From DASWNP01 sp035537095 (lineage in GTDB: Bacteria; Acidobacteriota; Blastocatellia; Pyrinomonadales; Pyrinomonadaceae), in assembly GCA_035537095.1 (NCBI GenBank), contig DATLMV010000264.1:1-12997 (forward strand): a stretch of DNA of 12,997 nucleotides, in the 5' to 3' direction. The position numbers and the translations under genes are program-made. This document shows, in pieces, positions 1 through 6,661 of this stretch. Position 1 is the stretch's first letter; the number at the start of each line of letters is the position of its first letter. The notes below the pieces were generated by a model that ran no database searches, was not told the origin of the DNA, and saw only the letters and a list, made by a program, of their open reading frames with translations.

Positions 1-33
1 CATCAGACGCGCCGCGCTGCGCTTGTCTTCCAT
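1..33 (-). CDS. Possible 5' fragment of a gene cut by the left window edge
   Basis: An ATG on the minus strand at 33-31 opens a frame that reads MEDKRSAARLM and leaves the window with no stop. It follows the CBS-domain gene by 78 nt on the same strand. A weak purine-rich stretch (GGTGAG) lies about 5 nt upstream. Eleven residues are too few to recognise a family. The start codon falls within the loop of a perfect 15-bp inverted repeat (8-22 / 46-60), which is either a translational control element or a coincidence of GC-rich sequence. The call rests only on an open frame, an ATG and gene spacing. Confidence 0.35.
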   Translation of the reverse strand, partial: MEDKRSAARLM

Positions 34-60
34 ATTTCTCACCCGGCGCAGCGCGGCGCG
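8..60. repeat. Perfect 15-bp GC-only inverted repeat around a putative start codon
   Basis: The arms at 8-22 and 46-60 are exact reverse complements and 14 of 15 pairs are G-C (one is T-A). The 23-nt loop contains the ATG at 33-31 and its weak ribosome-binding sequence. Read on the minus strand it could be a terminator for the CBS gene, but there is no T-tract after the distal arm. It could equally be a structure in the leader of the next gene. Confidence 0.6.
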
Positions 61-111
61 ACCCATTGCAAACCCCGCGAACAGTCGTGCGAAAAGGGAG
101 GGCGACAGGCT

Positions 112-537
112 CTAGTGAGAGATATATTCATGCAGCAGGCGCAGTTCGGCTCCCTGCTCGCTGAGTTCGACGCGCATGATGTCGCGCATCGAGAGCATCC
201 CCACCCAGTTCTCGCCGTCAACTACGGGTAAGTGCCTGACGCCCGCGCGTTCCATTCTCTCAAGAGCTTGCTGCGGCGTCTCGTCGCAGCGGATGAGGGC
301 GCGCGGCTCGCTCATCACTTCACGCATCGTCACGGCTGCGGGGTCGAGTTGCTCGACGGTGACGCGTCTGAGCAGGTCGCGTTCGGAGAAGATGCCGCAG
401 AGGCGGCCCCCTTCGTCGAGCACGCAGACCGCGCCGATGTTGCGGCTCGCCATGAACTCCGCCGCCTCGATTGCCGTCGCCGAATCACGCACAAAGAACG
501 GCTCGCGCTGGCACACCACGTCTCTGATGGTAATCAA
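112..537 (-). CDS. Tandem CBS-domain protein
   Basis: A 141-residue protein made almost entirely of two CBS domains, roughly residues 1-60 and 70-137. The first contains AAEFMASRNIGAVCVLD followed by GIFSERDLLRRV. The second contains ALERMERAGVRHLPVVD followed by GMLSMRDIMR. These are the usual CBS strand-helix patterns with the conserved aspartate of the S/T-x-x-D motif. Paired CBS domains bind adenine nucleotides (AMP, ATP, SAM or NADH) and act as energy or redox sensors. A stand-alone protein of this size is cytoplasmic and presumably regulates an unidentified partner. The start is TTG at 537. It is preferred because GGGAGGAG lies 6 nt upstream, and the protein then begins MITIRDVV, directly at the first strand. 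It lies downstream of the VOC gene across a 172-nt gap that holds its own -10 element. The family call is strong; the target is unknown. Confidence 0.93.
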   Translation of the reverse strand: MITIRDVVCQREPFFVRDSATAIEAAEFMASRNIGAVCVLDEGGRLCGIFSERDLLRRVTVEQLDPAAVTMREVMSEPRALIRCDETPQQALERMERAGVRHLPVVDGENWVGMLSMRDIMRVELSEQGAELRLLHEYISH

Positions 538-543
538 TACTCG

Positions 544-551
544 CTCCTCCC
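544..551 (-). promoter_or_regulatory. Strong Shine-Dalgarno that fixes a TTG start
   Basis: On the minus strand GGGAGGAG stands 6 nt before the TTG at 537-535. It is close to a perfect match to the anti-SD sequence. No ATG lies near the beginning of the CBS fold, so this site decides the start of the CBS gene. Confidence 0.75.
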
Positions 552-584
552 TTCAGCGTTTTTTAACTCAGGCATGTACCGCGC

Positions 585-590
585 ATTATA
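585..590 (-). promoter_or_regulatory. Consensus -10 box upstream of the CBS gene
   Basis: The minus strand reads TATAAT exactly, about 48 nt before the TTG start, leaving a leader of roughly 40 nt. It is flanked by GCGC on both sides (581-584 and 591-594), so the hexamer sits inside a short dyad. I see no good -35 hexamer at 16-18 bp. The call therefore rests on the -10 match and its position in a non-coding gap. Confidence 0.5.
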
Positions 591-709
591 GCGCGCAACG
601 CGCGCGAGCGGCGACAGAAACTTTTTCGCGCCCGCCTCGTCGCTCGCGGATGAGTGCGCGACGGAAGACGACAGCGTTTGCGTGCAACTAATCTCGTTTT
701 CGTTGACGA

Positions 710-1081
710 CTACTTTTCTTCGTCCCACGTTACAAAAAAGAGCCGGTAGCGGTCGGGGTCTTCGAGCGTGACGAAGCGACCGCCCCAACCTTCGTCGGTG
801 GGCGCGGCGAGCGTGAGGCCGCGCTCGCCGAGTTGCGCGTGGAGGGCATCAACGTCGGGGACGCCGAAGAAGAAATGGACGCCGCGCCCGCGCCGCGCCA
901 TCGTCAGAGGTTGTTGGGCGAGCATGATCTTCAAACGCCCGGCGCGCAGCGCGGCCATCGGCGGCTCCGTCTCCGGCGTGTGCGACTCCAAAGCGAAGCC
1001 GAGCCGCTCGACGTAGAACTCGACCGACTCCCGCAGGTTGTTCACTTCCAGAAAAAGCAGTTCGAGGCCGCTGACGTTCAT
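710..1081 (-). CDS. VOC superfamily (glyoxalase/bleomycin-resistance fold) protein
   Basis: A 123-residue single-domain protein. The N-terminal beta-alpha-beta unit ends in LRESVEFYVERLGFAL, the classic VOC signature. The second half has GVHFFFGVPDVDALHAQL and FVTLEDPDRYRLFFV, the usual 'DPDG' strand region. VOC enzymes use His/Glu metal ligands in dioxygenases, glyoxalases, epimerases and antibiotic-binding proteins. Here the first-strand His is replaced by a hydrophobic residue (LELLFLEV). His69 is kept, and the C-terminal strand lacks the usual Glu. A metal-dependent reaction is therefore doubtful, and a binding role is as likely. The substrate cannot be named. The start is ATG at 1081, with no clear Shine-Dalgarno. 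It follows the J-domain gene by 53 nt on the same strand, so co-transcription is possible. Confidence 0.85.
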   Translation of the reverse strand: MNVSGLELLFLEVNNLRESVEFYVERLGFALESHTPETEPPMAALRAGRLKIMLAQQPLTMARRGRGVHFFFGVPDVDALHAQLGERGLTLAAPTDEGWGGRFVTLEDPDRYRLFFVTWDEEK

Positions 1082-1134
1082 AGGTGTCGAGTCCGAAGTT
1101 TAAATCAAATCTAGCGTTCGACTCCGCACGTTTT

Positions 1135-1776
1135 TCATATCGCGCTCATTAAGAGATAGACGCCGTAGATGCCGCCGCCGACGAGCGACCAGAAGACCGT
1201 CTCCTGTGCCCAGATGAAACGACGCGCGACGTGCGCCGCCGGGTAACGCTCGCGCGCCAGACGCATCGTCGAGTGCGCGAGCAGGACGCCGACCAAGACC
1301 ATGAACAGACCGAGCAGCGCGAGCGGAAACAGAAACCAGATATATTGAAACCGCACGAGCAGCAGGAGCACCAGACCGAGCGCGACGAACAGCGCCGAGG
1401 CCGCCATCTGCCCGCCGAAGATGTCGGCCTGCGCGGCGGGCGAAGCGCGCGGCGGCGGTGTCGCTGTCGCCGGTTCGTCCGGCGCATCGAGGGGTTCTGC
1501 TGCGCTGCCGCGTCGCCCGGCGTCGTAACGCTCGCGCGCGGCCTCGTTGCCGAGCGTGCGGTAGGCTTCGTTGAGCGTCTTCATCTCCTCTTCGTCGCCG
1601 CCACGGTCGGGATGATGTTTGACGGCGAGCCGTTTATACAGACGCTCGATTTCGTCCGGCGCGGCATCTTCGTGCGCGCCGAGAATCGCGTAGTAGTCGC
1701 GTTCGTTGCTCTCGTCGGGGCGGCTCATCGCTCGTCGCCTGCTTCTCGCTCCGGTCTGTTCGGTTCGGGAAAACAT
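1135..1776 (-). CDS. Membrane-anchored J-domain (DnaJ-like) protein
   Basis: A 213-residue protein. Residues about 26-88 form a J domain: RDYYAILGAHEDAAPDEIERLYKRLA, then the HPD tripeptide at 55-57, then LNEAYRTLGNEAARERYD. HPD is essential in this family for stimulating ATP hydrolysis by DnaK/Hsp70. A Pro/Ala-rich linker (94-117) leads to three predicted membrane helices at about 124-141, 146-168 and 193-211. There is no Gly/Phe region and no zinc-finger or client-binding domain, so it is not a general DnaJ. It probably recruits Hsp70 to the membrane. Two starts are possible. ATG 1776 has GGGAGGG 9 nt upstream and is used here. ATG 1728 would remove 16 basic residues and begin closer to the J domain. 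It diverges from the plus-strand gene at 1919. Confidence 0.88.
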   Translation of the reverse strand: MFSRTEQTGARSRRRAMSRPDESNERDYYAILGAHEDAAPDEIERLYKRLAVKHHPDRGGDEEEMKTLNEAYRTLGNEAARERYDAGRRGSAAEPLDAPDEPATATPPPRASPAAQADIFGGQMAASALFVALGLVLLLLVRFQYIWFLFPLALLGLFMVLVGVLLAHSTMRLARERYPAAHVARRFIWAQETVFWSLVGGGIYGVYLLMSAI

Positions 1777-1918
1777 ACTACCCCGCCCTCCCGAATCTTT
1801 CCAGACTCGACGCGGAAGGACGACGACAACGCGCGGGCGGCGCGCGCTCCGCGCTCTGTGTTAATCTGGCGAAAACTCGAACGGCGGAGAGACAGCGTTT
1901 TGACCGCGTGAGATTCCT
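1777..1918. other. Divergent intergenic region
   Basis: A 142-nt gap separates the minus-strand J-domain gene from the plus-strand gene at 1919, so both promoters would be expected here. It holds the Shine-Dalgarno of the J-domain gene (1786-1792, minus) and a very GC-rich stretch at about 1830-1856. I find no convincing -35/-10 pair on either strand. Confidence 0.5.
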
Positions 1919-2287
1919 ATGGCTCTAGAATTTGTTGCAGGCGACGATCTGGTCTTTCAACTCGAAAGCGGCTTCGGCCTGATGCGCGTGCTCGCCATCG
2001 AGCCGCACAATGCAGACGGCGCGGCCCGGAGCGTCTGGCACATTCTCGTCTATGAAGATTTTTATGTTGACGTTGAATCCGCCGAAGCGGCGCTCGCAGC
2101 GGGCGCGGAACTCGCGGTGCGCAAACCGCATCTCGCGCTGACGGAGCACGCCTTCGAGAAGACTCCCGCCGCGCGTCTCGGCCATCGTCCCGTCGGCGAG
2201 CGCGAACTCGCAGCCTATCTCGCATGGAAGGAGCGCGGCGGCGAGGTCTTCGACCGCTCCGTGCTGCTCATGCTCGGACTGCGTTGA
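1919..2287 (+). CDS. Conserved-looking hypothetical protein, 122 residues
   Basis: This is the only plus-strand gene in the window, and I do not recognise its family. The ATG at 1919 is preceded only by a weak GTGAGA. The protein is soluble, with no signal peptide, membrane segment or cysteine. Its N-terminal half reads as alternating beta strands (DDLVFQLESGFGLMRVLAIE, then VWHILVYEDFYVDV). A helical part follows (AEAALAAGAEL, then ERELAAYLAWKERGG) and ends FDRSVLLMLGLR. Aromatic and acidic clusters and a PHLALTEHAF segment give it the look of a real folded protein. The competing minus-strand frames over the same bases are low-complexity Arg/Ala-rich translations. A short hairpin (2282-2302) overlaps its stop codon, and a branched terminator follows about 100 nt later. 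Confidence 0.72.
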   Translation: MALEFVAGDDLVFQLESGFGLMRVLAIEPHNADGAARSVWHILVYEDFYVDVESAEAALAAGAELAVRKPHLALTEHAFEKTPAARLGHRPVGERELAAYLAWKERGGEVFDRSVLLMLGLR

Positions 2288-2355
2288 CGGAATAAGTCAA
2301 CGAGCCGTCGAAGCTTGAACGCAATCATGTTAACGCATTCGCGTTGACGCAATCA
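2281..2355. repeat. Short direct and inverted repeats after the stop codon
   Basis: A 7-bp hairpin, CGTTGAC / GTCAACG (2282-2288 / 2296-2302, 7-nt loop), spans the TGA stop of the upstream gene. GCGTTGACG occurs at 2281-2289 and again at 2341-2349. ACGCAATCA occurs at 2319-2327 and 2347-2355. The repeats are too short and close to assign to a known element. Local duplication or a protein-binding site are possible readings. Confidence 0.4.
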
Positions 2356-2387
2356 CATTGCGCGCGGAAGAGTATCCGCTGAGGTTA

Positions 2388-2466
2388 AAGACAAGTCCGC
2401 CGCCCGTCGTCGTCTCTCATCAAGACGACTGTTCTGCGCAAGAACAACGGGCGGCGGACTTCTTTT
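2388..2466. terminator. Bidirectional terminator with a three-way-junction fold
   Basis: Outer arms 2393-2407 and 2447-2461 are perfect 15-bp reverse complements. They extend past one C/C mismatch to 2388/2466. The plus strand continues CTTTTCTG and the minus strand GTCTTTAA, so both directions end in a T-rich tract. This fits its place between convergent genes (1919-2287 plus, 2495-6661 minus). The interior is not a simple loop. It holds a 7-bp hairpin (2409-2415 / 2423-2429) and a 5-bp hairpin (2431-2435 / 2441-2445), joined by single bases at 2408, 2430 and 2446. Termination is inferred from the stem, T-tracts and position. Confidence 0.75.
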
Positions 2467-2494
2467 CTGCCCCGGCAATTTTCAACGGGCGCGC

Positions 2495-5400
2495 TTACGG
2501 GCCGAAGCGCGCGCGATATTCGCCGGAGGTGATGAAGGCTTTGACCATCTCGGCGCGGACGTAGTCGCCGCCGAACTCGTTGAGTTTGTTGAGCCAGAAG
2601 CCGTAGCCGTCGAAAGTGTTGTCGGGCGGGTCGTCGGGGTTGCGGCGCAGGTAGCCGAAATATTGCATCAACACGAAGGCGTTGCGTAGCTCCTGCCCGC
2701 GCGCCAGTTGCTCGTTCTCCGCCACCTCGCGTAGAGCCTGCGCGCGCGTTATCTCGCCCGTCGTCAGGCGGTTGACGAGACTTTCATACTCTGCTGCGGT
2801 CAGCAGCACGCCGATGTTGCTGTTGAGAGTTTGGATGAACGTCGCCGGACTCATCGTCAGCGGAAACCTTTGCAGGAAGGCGGGACGCTGGACGAAGTTT
2901 TCCGCGTAGGCGCGTTTGTTGGCTTCGAGCCGCTCCTGCCAGCCGGGCGCGTTGACGACGACGCCGCGCGAAATCTCCTGCGTGTCGGCGAGAAAATCGG
3001 CGAAGCGCAAGAGCGGGTGCGCGCCGTTGGGCGGGCGTATCAGGAAGGCCGCCTGATGAAAACGATAGACGAGAAAACCCGTCTGCTGAAACTCGACGGA
3101 GAGGAAGAAGGCCGCCGAGACGTTGATGCGCCGGACTTCCCTGCACGCCTGCCGCTCCGCAAGCGGGCGCGTCTCGCATTCCGTGATCTGATTCGTCCAG
3201 AAGGCGAGGCCCTCGGCGTCCGGCTCGCGGTTGAGAAAATCTATGTAGTGCTGCCGGACGAAGAACGCGGCGTCGTCAATCGGGTTCGAGGCGGGCGACG
3301 CGTTGTCGTTGGCGTTGATGGTAATCGTCGCGGTCGCGGGCGTGCCGAGCGTTGCCAGCCCGTTCGGATTCGAGAGCGTGAAGGACAGCGTCTCGTCGCC
3401 TTCGAGGAAAACATCGTCGGTGATGAAAACATCCACGGTCTGCGAGCGTTCTCCGGCGGCGAAGCGGAGCGTGCCGCGCGCGGTCGTGTAATCGCCACGG
3501 TCGGACGCCGTGATGTTGGAGGTCGCGTAGTCAACGCTCGCGGGCGTGCTCGTGTCGCCGAGACGTTTGACCGTGACGCTCACGCTACGCGCGTTCTCCG
3601 CGACGCTGTAGGCCGCCGCCGACAACTCGAAGACGGCGGACGACGGGGCGGGCGCGAGTTGGCCGCGAATCTCACCGGCGGGGAAATTCGCGCTGTGCAC
3701 GTTGATGTAAAAGAGGCCCGCCTTCAGGTCGCGCACCTGCGCGGGCGTGAGCGTTATCTGGAAATCCTCGAAGGAGCCTGCGGGCAGCGAGAAGATGGGG
3801 GGCGCGGCTGTGCCGGGCGTGGCGGGGCCGTGAATGTGCGCGTCGGTCTGCGCGCTCGTCAGGCCGTCGAAGTTGAGGGAGACTCGCGCGGTCGTCTCGT
3901 CTATGTCGAGCAGGACTGTGCCCGTGCCCTTCGCGGGCGAAGTGTTGGGCGGCGTCTCCTGTGCGCCGTCGAGCCGCGCGACGAAGAGGAGCGGGCGCGC
4001 GGAGATTTCATAGACTGCGCCGTTCGAGAGCGAGACGACGTAGAGATGACCGTCGGGGCCGGTCTGGATGTCGGTGGTGATGCCGAAGTCGCGACCGACG
4101 AGCAGGCTCTCGCTCTCGGCGAGGTCGAACTTGTCTGCGTTGTCGGCGACGCGGTCTTGCAAGCGCGTATCGTTGAAGGCGAGATGCTGGCGGTCTGGCG
4201 TCAGGTCGAAGCGAAAGAGGAAGCCGCCGAGCAGCGTCGTGCGCGACGCGCCGACGAACATGTCGCCTTCAAACTGCGCGCCGAGCGCGCGACCGCGCAG
4301 GAAGCCGAGGGGCGAAGGCGCGACCGCATACTTCCAACTGAACTCCGGGTCGGTGTAGTGCGCGCCCGGCAGCACGTAGAGACGCTGCAAAGCCTCTTCG
4401 GGTGTCGCGGCAATCAGCGTCGGCGACCAGCGAAGCTGCTGCAATCCGCCCGCGCGCGTCGTCTCGATCTCGCGATACTGTGCGACGCGCGAAGCCTGTC
4501 CCATCAACTGTATCCAGCCGCCGTTGAAACCGGCCTCGACGCGATTGATTTCGTCGAAACTATCGTCGCCGTTCTCCTGCGTCCAGAGTTTGCCGGAGAC
4601 GGGGTCGAAATCCATGCCGAAGCTGTTGCGGATGCCGTAGGCGTAAATCTTTTTGACGTTGGCGGCGGCTTGGCCCGTGAGATTAGTCACGGCGTTGAAG
4701 AAGGGATTGTCGGCAGGGATAGTGCCGTCGCCGTTCAAGCGCAGCACGACTCCGGTCAGATGCGCGTCGTCGGGTTCGGGGCCGCCGAACTGGTCGTCGG
4801 GGACTGTGCCGCCGCTCGTGACGTTCTGCAAGAGCCCGCGCCTGCCGTTGTCGCCCATGATGATGTAGAGCTTGCCGTCGGGGCCGAAGCGCAGCACGCC
4901 GCCGTTGTGATTGCCGCGCGGGGGCTGCCCCGCATCCGCTTGCAGGGCGCGCAGGCGGATGATTTGGCGGTCGTGCGCGAGCGTCTGCCCGTTCCAGACG
5001 TAGCGGTCAACGCGATTGCCGAGCAGCGGGACTTCGTTGACGTTGTTCGTATCAGACGCCGTCGTGCTCTCAGTCCAGAAGAGATAGACGTAGTGGTTGA
5101 CGGCAAAATTTGGGTGCAGGACGATGCCGAGCAGACCGCGCTCGCTGGCATTGTTGACCGCCAAATCGAGCACCGTGTTCGGCGCGCGACCGCTGCGGAT
5201 GCGCTGCACCTTGCCCGTGTCCTTCTCCAAGACCAGCAGGTCGCCCGTGCCGAGAAAGGCCATGCTCGTCGGATTGTTGAGACCGGAGGCGACCGTCCGC
5301 AGCAAGAGATTCGGCACGAGCAGGCGCGGCGCGTTCGCACGCGGCTCGGAGAGCGTCTGGATGGTGACGCGATTATTCTCCGGTACGGGGTCGTCTTCGT

Positions 5401-6661
5401 TGGCGCGGACTTGAACCGACAGCGGCAGTTGTCCGGTCGAGTGCGGCTGCACGACGAGCGTAATTGTCGCGCTCGCCCCCGCCGCGAGCGTGCCGAGCGC
5501 ACAGGTGACGGGTATCGAACTGCTGCATTGACCCTGACTGGACGAGATGGCGACCGGGTGAACGCCGATGGAGAGGGCGTGTCCGACGAAGACGCCCGTC
5601 GCGGCGGCGGGGCCGTTGTTCGTGACGGTGATGTTATAGGTCAGGTCGGTGTTGATGGTGACGGGGTCGGGCGAATCGGTCGCCGTCACGGAGAGGTCTG
5701 CGCTCGAAGGGCTGACGACGAGGAGCGTCGCCTGCACGGTATGCGAGACGTTGCCGAAGGTCGCGTTGATGTCGAACGGGTGCGAGCCGGGCGCGACGCC
5801 GGAAGTGGTCGTGACGGTGAGCGTCGAGGTCTGCGCGGAGGCGTCGTTGATGTTGATAACTGCGGGATTGAAACTCGCGCTCGCGCCCGCGGGAAGTCCG
5901 CCCGCAATCAAGGTGATCTGTCCGGTGAAGCCGCCCGAGGGGACGACGGTGACGTTGTAGGTCGCGCTGCCTCCGGGCGTGACCGTGCGCGACGCGGGAC
6001 TGACGCTCAACGCATAGTCGGGCGCGGCGCTCGCGGGAACGGAATTGACGAACGTGAAATAGACGTTATCGCCGGAGGTGTTGTCGTCGCCGTTGGCCTG
6101 ATTGCCCGCCGCGTAGAAGACGACCGGCCCGACATCTTCGGGCGGCGCAGTCCAGTTGAACGTCCAACTCGCGCCGCCCGTCTGCCCTCGGAAAGTCCCG
6201 CTCGACGTGTGCTCGACGTATTGACGGCTGTTGTTCGGCCCCTGATTGTCGAGAATCTGCGTGAAGGCGTCGGCGCTCGCGAGCGTGCCCGCGCGCTGTT
6301 CGCTGTCGTCGAGGGCGGTCAGTTGAAAGCCCCAACGCTGGCGCGTCGGGTCGTTCGCGTTGGTGTGGTTGACGCTGATTTGATAGGTCTGGCCGGGGAC
6401 GTAGTTCTGCGGCGCGTTGATCGTCAGCGTGCCCGTTCCGGCGTTGTCGGGGACGTGACATTCGGCGCAGTCGAACTCGCCGGGCGCGTTCGTGAATCCG
6501 GCGGGCGGGCCGGAAGAATAGGCGTGGACGGTTCGATTGAAAGCCTTGCCCGTCAACAGTCCCGCGACGACGCCGCCGACGAAGAGGACGACGACGGCGA
6601 GCTTGATTCGTTTGATCCGACACATGGCGGTTCGAGGCTCGCGCGCACGTGGTTGCGTCAT
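2495..6661 (-). CDS. Large exported multidomain protein with PQQ-dehydrogenase-like propeller
   Basis: 1388 residues. Modules in order: a basic N-terminus and hydrophobic signal or anchor at about 20-37, with possible cleavage after VHA (47). Next is a choice-of-anchor V/Reeler-like domain (about 50-207) carrying CAECH at 65-69, a c-type haem-like CxxCH. An Ig-like beta domain (213-316) and a DUF11 repeat (320-437) follow. The soluble PQQ sugar-dehydrogenase-like propeller is at about 450-888, with NHNGG (His585), YGIRNSFGMDFDP (Arg678, Asn679) and QENGDDSFDEIN. CHRD is at about 891-1004 (AHIHG, FYINVHS, GEIRGQL), Calx-beta at 1008-1118, and DUF4214-type helices at about 1128-1388. The ATG lies inside the DUF1501 stop (ATGA), pointing to translational coupling. 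A second ATG at 6625 (MCRIKR) is possible. It probably works at the cell surface or outside it. Oxidation of sugars or alcohols is inferred from the fold, not shown. Confidence 0.9.
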   Translation of the reverse strand: MTQPRAREPRTAMCRIKRIKLAVVVLFVGGVVAGLLTGKAFNRTVHAYSSGPPAGFTNAPGEFDCAECHVPDNAGTGTLTINAPQNYVPGQTYQISVNHTNANDPTRQRWGFQLTALDDSEQRAGTLASADAFTQILDNQGPNNSRQYVEHTSSGTFRGQTGGASWTFNWTAPPEDVGPVVFYAAGNQANGDDNTSGDNVYFTFVNSVPASAAPDYALSVSPASRTVTPGGSATYNVTVVPSGGFTGQITLIAGGLPAGASASFNPAVININDASAQTSTLTVTTTSGVAPGSHPFDINATFGNVSHTVQATLLVVSPSSADLSVTATDSPDPVTINTDLTYNITVTNNGPAAATGVFVGHALSIGVHPVAISSSQGQCSSSIPVTCALGTLAAGASATITLVVQPHSTGQLPLSVQVRANEDDPVPENNRVTIQTLSEPRANAPRLLVPNLLLRTVASGLNNPTSMAFLGTGDLLVLEKDTGKVQRIRSGRAPNTVLDLAVNNASERGLLGIVLHPNFAVNHYVYLFWTESTTASDTNNVNEVPLLGNRVDRYVWNGQTLAHDRQIIRLRALQADAGQPPRGNHNGGVLRFGPDGKLYIIMGDNGRRGLLQNVTSGGTVPDDQFGGPEPDDAHLTGVVLRLNGDGTIPADNPFFNAVTNLTGQAAANVKKIYAYGIRNSFGMDFDPVSGKLWTQENGDDSFDEINRVEAGFNGGWIQLMGQASRVAQYREIETTRAGGLQQLRWSPTLIAATPEEALQRLYVLPGAHYTDPEFSWKYAVAPSPLGFLRGRALGAQFEGDMFVGASRTTLLGGFLFRFDLTPDRQHLAFNDTRLQDRVADNADKFDLAESESLLVGRDFGITTDIQTGPDGHLYVVSLSNGAVYEISARPLLFVARLDGAQETPPNTSPAKGTGTVLLDIDETTARVSLNFDGLTSAQTDAHIHGPATPGTAAPPIFSLPAGSFEDFQITLTPAQVRDLKAGLFYINVHSANFPAGEIRGQLAPAPSSAVFELSAAAYSVAENARSVSVTVKRLGDTSTPASVDYATSNITASDRGDYTTARGTLRFAAGERSQTVDVFITDDVFLEGDETLSFTLSNPNGLATLGTPATATITINANDNASPASNPIDDAAFFVRQHYIDFLNREPDAEGLAFWTNQITECETRPLAERQACREVRRINVSAAFFLSVEFQQTGFLVYRFHQAAFLIRPPNGAHPLLRFADFLADTQEISRGVVVNAPGWQERLEANKRAYAENFVQRPAFLQRFPLTMSPATFIQTLNSNIGVLLTAAEYESLVNRLTTGEITRAQALREVAENEQLARGQELRNAFVLMQYFGYLRRNPDDPPDNTFDGYGFWLNKLNEFGGDYVRAEMVKAFITSGEYRARFGP

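Noticed and set aside
534..788. An 84-codon minus-strand frame across the VOC-CBS gap
   Set aside because: It overlaps the end of the VOC gene and the start of CBS, has no ribosome-binding site or recognisable pattern, and contains the CBS promoter.
1085..1124. Possible hairpin (GAGTC/GACTC with a bulge) in the J-domain to VOC gap
   Set aside because: The stem is only about 8 bp with a bulge, there is no T-tract, and no ribosome-binding site would be masked. It is within what chance allows.
2393..2461. Branched 69-nt element as a tRNA or integron attC site
   Set aside because: The outer stem is 15 bp with only two inner hairpins. There is no T-loop or anticodon arm pattern and no flanking GTTRRRY-type core or integrase, so a structured terminator fits better.
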